64,000 nt of DNA from the NCBI GenBank assembly GCA_041751875.1, contig JBGSIC010000015.1, positions 124,001-188,000 on the forward strand, written 5' to 3'. Shown here one piece after another: positions 61,084 through 64,000 of this stretch. Under the pieces are notes generated by a model, which saw only the letters and a program-made list of their open reading frames with translations, did not search any database and was not told the origin of the DNA. Position 1 is the stretch's first letter. Each line of letters begins with the position of its first letter. The translations under genes and the position numbers were made by a program. This stretch comes from JBGSIC01 sp041751875 (GTDB lineage: Bacteria > Bdellovibrionota > FAC87 > UBA2466 > JACKAF01).

Positions 61084-62645
61084 CGACTTGCGATGAGTGC
61101 CTCACAACTGCGCTGGAAGGACTCTCGTTTTTCCCTGCGATCGGGCGCATGCGAATTGGACCGCAGTAAAAGCAATCGATTAAGAAGTGAAATCGCTCCG
61201 CGATCCGCGCTGCGGATGGGGCCAAGCCAGGTTTCCCCCGACTTTTGCAATTGCCGTACATTGAGCGTCTCCTGGTCAACAACAGATTCCCATCCTCCAG
61301 GGACAGGATCCGGCCGCGTTGCTTCGATAGGAAGGGGGTCGGATGGCGGCAAATCGTGTGCGGCGACACGCTGAGTAATAGCTAGCCCCACGCGCGACCA
61401 GATCTCGAGATAGTGGCGCAAAAAGCGTTTGTAATACTTTTTCTGAGCGAGCTGTTCAGGGGTGATGGGATTTGCGGCGTAAAAAAGCAAAGCTGAGGCG
61501 TATTCGGCCCATAGTTTTCGCAAGCGTCCGGAAACTTTTTCTAACTCCAAACGATCTTTGAACGAATAATGTCCTTCGTCGTGTGCCGCCGCGGTCAGCT
61601 TCTCAAGAGCTGAAACCAGAGCATGCATTCCGCGCGTGTGGGTGAGTGCAACATAAAAGCGTTCCGAAACTGGCTTACTTGAGTCGAAAAGCGCATCGAG
61701 GTCGCGCACGAGCCAAGCGTTACCTAGGCTTTCGCGCAAGCCCGGTAGGTGCTTTAGCCGACTCAGTGCCACCGTACCCCAAAGCTTGTGTGCCCGCAGG
61801 TGTTCGTCGAGTTCGCTTTCGGCGGTTGGAACAAAGTCTTTGGCTTTAACGCCGATAGCGGCGCCTTGTTCTTGCCAATAAAGTTTTCGGCTCTGGGGAA
61901 GATAGAAGAGAAAGTCGCGCCAAGCACTTTTGGTCGCGTACTCGAAACGTTGCCACCAATTCAAGCCAGCTCCGGTGTGCTTGGAGAGCTTCATCACCTT
62001 TTCCACCGGTACGGTAACCGTAAGGAGAAGCATATTGAAGTAAATACAAAAAGCGTGCACACCACCCGGCATGATCGCCGTTTCAATTCCTTCCCACGTG
62101 CCTTGTGAAACTAAAATGATCAGGATCAACGTGGGATCAAATCCGTAGGCAATACGCTGACTAAACGCGCGCGCTGACATGTATATAGAATGGATAGAGG
62201 AAAGAGGATGAGTTAGTCCGTGAAAAAGTTTCACCGGAAGAGCGATGATAAAGCTGGCGACTAAGCGAGCCCATTGGCGCTTGGCTTTTGGCGCAACAGG
62301 ATGGGCGTCTGAATCCAAAGAGGCGAGGGCTAAAAGTTGGTTCATCGCGCTTGCCTCAAAGGGGACAGACTCGCCGCCAGTCGGGTGGACCTCCATCTGC
62401 GAACGCACCTCTTCAGCGCGCTCACCCGGAGGATCAAACCGGTGAGAAAGGGCGTTGACTAACTGTTGATAAACCTCGAGCGCCTCCTCGGCGTCTGCTT
62501 CGGGACCGTGGGCGTATGCCACCCCCGAGGGAAGGAGGGGTTGGCTCATCGCTAAGAGAGCGACGATGGCTACCACTTTGCGCGAAGTAAATTGTATCCA
62601 GGCCCGAGAAAGGTGTCTGCTCGAGCGCGTCCAGAACCGCATCAT
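61080..62645 (-). CDS. Membrane protein of unknown function with Fur-box-like upstream sites
   Basis: A 521-residue protein that I do not recognise. It has an N-terminal signal-like segment (VVAIVALLAMSQPLLPSGVAYAHG) and two or three membrane segments in the middle (FIIALPVKLFHGL, LILIILVSQGTW, FNMLLLTVTVPV), with a long, charged helical second half. The ATG at 62645 is followed by a second ATG, and there is no Shine-Dalgarno. Two palindromes resembling Fur boxes lie upstream, next to the fur-like gene, so metal- or peroxide-dependent expression is plausible. Confidence 0.65.
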   Translation of the reverse strand: MMRFWTRSSRHLSRAWIQFTSRKVVAIVALLAMSQPLLPSGVAYAHGPEADAEEALEVYQQLVNALSHRFDPPGERAEEVRSQMEVHPTGGESVPFEASAMNQLLALASLDSDAHPVAPKAKRQWARLVASFIIALPVKLFHGLTHPLSSIHSIYMSARAFSQRIAYGFDPTLILIILVSQGTWEGIETAIMPGGVHAFCIYFNMLLLTVTVPVEKVMKLSKHTGAGLNWWQRFEYATKSAWRDFLFYLPQSRKLYWQEQGAAIGVKAKDFVPTAESELDEHLRAHKLWGTVALSRLKHLPGLRESLGNAWLVRDLDALFDSSKPVSERFYVALTHTRGMHALVSALEKLTAAAHDEGHYSFKDRLELEKVSGRLRKLWAEYASALLFYAANPITPEQLAQKKYYKRFLRHYLEIWSRVGLAITQRVAAHDLPPSDPLPIEATRPDPVPGGWESVVDQETLNVRQLQKSGETWLGPIRSADRGAISLLNRLLLLRSNSHAPDRREKRESFQRSCEALIASR

Positions 62646-62680
62646 ATTTGTAAAGCCAGGCGAGCCGCCTGCCCCATCTT

Positions 62681-62697
62681 AATCAGATTGAGTCTGA
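62681..62697. promoter_or_regulatory. Fur-box-like palindrome, promoter-proximal copy
   Basis: TCAGA-TTGAG-TCTGA (62683-62697) is a perfect 5-5-5 inverted repeat. In 17-bp form it matches the classic TTGAGAATGATTCTCAA at 12 positions. It lies 36-52 bp upstream of the membrane-protein start, where it would overlap a promoter. Confidence 0.5.
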
Positions 62698-62731
62698 AGT
62701 ACTCAAGCGCGCTGAGCTTGGCAAGAGTTAA

Positions 62732-62748
62732 TTAAGATTGAGTCTTAA
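62732..62748. promoter_or_regulatory. Fur-box-like palindrome, distal copy
   Basis: TTAAGA-TTGAG-TCTTAA is a perfect 6-5-6 inverted repeat, matching the classic Fur sequence at 13 of 17 positions. It shares the AGATTGAGTCT core with the other copy 50 bp away. It overlaps the last codons and stop of the fur-like gene. Confidence 0.5.
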
Positions 62749-63181
62749 GAGCCTGATGACAGGTTTCACAATGACCGAAGAGGCGGTGGTCGTGGAAGAG
62801 AAGCTTGAACCGGTATTTGCGGCACACCTCTTCTTGAAGAGATTCGATACGGTCCGATTTGAATTCAAAGATTTTACCGCACCCAATGCAGACCATGTGG
62901 TCATGGTGTCCCTTCACGCTGGTGCGCTCGAAATATTCTCTGCGCCCATCGCCAACGGATTTTTGCAAGACACCTGCCTCTAAGAGAAGCGGAATGGTGC
63001 GGTAGACGGTGTCGCGGGAGATTCGTAGGCCCTTGTTCTTGACCAGTTCCGACAAGCCATCTGCGTCAAAATGGGTTTTGAGCTGCAGTACTTCGTCCAA
63101 GAGTTGTCGACGTTCGGGGGTGTACTTTAGCCCCTTCCTACTCAACAGCTTGCGGAAATTATCAGTTTCTAAGTGTGCCAT
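62732..63181 (-). CDS. Fur-family metalloregulator
   Basis: A 149-residue regulator: winged helix (about 1-85; LKYTPERRQLLDEVLQ, ISRDTVYRTIPLLLEAGVL) and dimerisation domain with metal ligands in HHDHMVCIGCGKIFEF and a second CxxC (FGHCETCHQ). Both structural CxxC pairs are present, as in PerR and Zur as well as many Fur proteins. The subfamily (Fur, PerR or Zur) cannot be settled by eye. It begins directly after the xth stop, so the two are co-transcribed, which would fit an oxidative-stress role. Confidence 0.93.
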   Translation of the reverse strand: MAHLETDNFRKLLSRKGLKYTPERRQLLDEVLQLKTHFDADGLSELVKNKGLRISRDTVYRTIPLLLEAGVLQKSVGDGRREYFERTSVKGHHDHMVCIGCGKIFEFKSDRIESLQEEVCRKYRFKLLFHDHRLFGHCETCHQALKTQS

Positions 63182-63961
63182 TTAGATCGTGAACTCGGCC
63201 ACCACGGGGGCGTGGTCTGAGGGTTTTTCTCCTTTGCGATAGTCGCGGTCGATATAGGCGTTTACGCAACTTTTGGCAAGCGGCTCGGTACAGAATACGA
63301 AATCGATTCGCAATCCTTGATTGCGAGGGAAGCTCAATTGGCGGTAATCCCACCAGGAATAGAGTCCTGCTTCGGGATGATGGAGGCGTAGAGTGTCTTG
63401 CAAACCAAAACTAACAACCTGTCGTAAGGCTTTTCTCTCAGGATCTGAGCAGAGAAGTTTACCCTGCCACAGAGCGGGATCATGGACGTCGCGGTCCTCA
63501 GGGGCAACGTTAAAGTCTCCGCTTAAGAGGAGACTCTGCTGCGGTTGATGATGAGAATCCAGGTAGGCCCGCAAGCGCCCCAACCATTTCAACTTATAGA
63601 AGTAGGGCTCACTCCCCACTTCCTGGCCGTTAGGAATGTAGGCGCATAACACCGTGAGTTTAGGCAGTTGCACCGATAGGAAACGCGCACTGGGGTCCTC
63701 GTCCGCGTCGTGGAAACTTTTTACTACTGACAAAGGAGGTTCTTTGGAAAGCACGGCGACTCCGTTGTAGGTTTTTTGCCCGTACGCCGTACAGTAATAC
63801 CCTAAACGTTCGATCACTTCTGAGGGAAACTTAGGATCTTCACACTTAAGTTCCTGTAAACAAACGACGTCAGGAGAGCGCTCCTTGAGAAAGGCGATTA
63901 GCCTGTCGAGCCGTGCGTTCACGGAGTTTACGTTCCAACTAACGACTTTCAGGTTGGCCAT
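63182..63961 (-). CDS. xthA: Exodeoxyribonuclease III
   Basis: AP endonuclease/3' exonuclease for base-excision repair, 259 residues. Motifs: SWNVNSVNARLDRLIAFL, CLQELK (metal Glu), YGQKTYNGVAVLSKEP, LSGDFNVAPEDRD and the C-terminal SDHAPVVAEF with the catalytic Asp-His pair. An AGGA-containing stretch precedes the ATG. It pairs with the Fur-family gene downstream. Confidence 0.96.
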   Translation of the reverse strand: MANLKVVSWNVNSVNARLDRLIAFLKERSPDVVCLQELKCEDPKFPSEVIERLGYYCTAYGQKTYNGVAVLSKEPPLSVVKSFHDADEDPSARFLSVQLPKLTVLCAYIPNGQEVGSEPYFYKLKWLGRLRAYLDSHHQPQQSLLLSGDFNVAPEDRDVHDPALWQGKLLCSDPERKALRQVVSFGLQDTLRLHHPEAGLYSWWDYRQLSFPRNQGLRIDFVFCTEPLAKSCVNAYIDRDYRKGEKPSDHAPVVAEFTI

Positions 63962-64000
63962 ACTGGTCTTCTTATCCTCCGCTAGTCGATCCTACCCAGC

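Overview
The window is a gene-dense, mid-GC bacterial chromosome segment with roughly 56 protein genes. No rRNA, tRNA, CRISPR array or insertion sequence was seen. The organism is a motile Gram-negative rod: it has outer-membrane barrels, lipoproteins, an Mla lipid transporter, a complete flagellar export set and the mreC-mreD-mrdA-rodA rod-shape set. Several features resemble Bdellovibrionota or related former Deltaproteobacteria: the order fliL-M-N-O-P-Q-R-flhB-flhA-flhF-flhG-fliA, sigma-54-type promoters, Cys-pair Ig-like repeat lipoproteins, fused IcmF and many histidine kinases. This placement is an inference; no marker gene was compared.

Layout. 0-3.2 kb: Mla-type phospholipid transport operon with two permease genes. 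3.3-5.8 kb: small barrel protein and a sensor kinase. 5.9-10.5 kb: metH overlapping a short MetE-like gene. 10.6-13.5 kb: exported MsrA, glycosyltransferase, MiaE and an ArsC-like protein. 13.4-16.9 kb: yejA-yejB-yejE peptide importer genes without an ATPase gene. 17-28.8 kb: a signalling and surface block (kinase plus two-receiver TPR regulator, FecR/barrel protein, glycine-rich surface protein coupled to a sensor kinase, seven-module Ig-like lipoprotein, HTH regulator). 29-32.2 kb: exported protein, FliL-like paralogue, nucleoside transporter and an aromatic Y/N/Q-rich lipoprotein. 32.4-43.5 kb: flagellar export operon ending in fliA and a Xer recombinase. 43.5-47.2 kb: lipoprotein, NtrC-family regulator, PAS protein and a small membrane protein. 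47.25-47.83 kb: the only long non-coding gap; it holds a sigma-54-type promoter followed by a structured segment that looks like a small RNA gene. 47.8-53.9 kb: PpiD-like chaperone and the rod-shape operon. 53.9-64 kb: photolyase, IcmF, cation/proton antiporter, FabK/NMO-like flavoprotein, an unidentified membrane protein with Fur-box-like operators, a Fur-family regulator and exonuclease III.

How the parts connect. Three well-spaced GG-N10-GC (-24/-12) elements precede fliL, the Y/N/Q-rich lipoprotein and the candidate small RNA. The window also encodes a sigma-54 activator of the NtrC family, so a shared regulon covering motility and envelope is a reasonable hypothesis. Many genes lack a Shine-Dalgarno sequence and have a -10-like box only 5-13 nt before the start codon, which suggests frequent leaderless mRNAs. 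Genes are tightly packed, with 4-nt stop/start overlaps within operons and convergent 3' overlaps of up to 171 bp.
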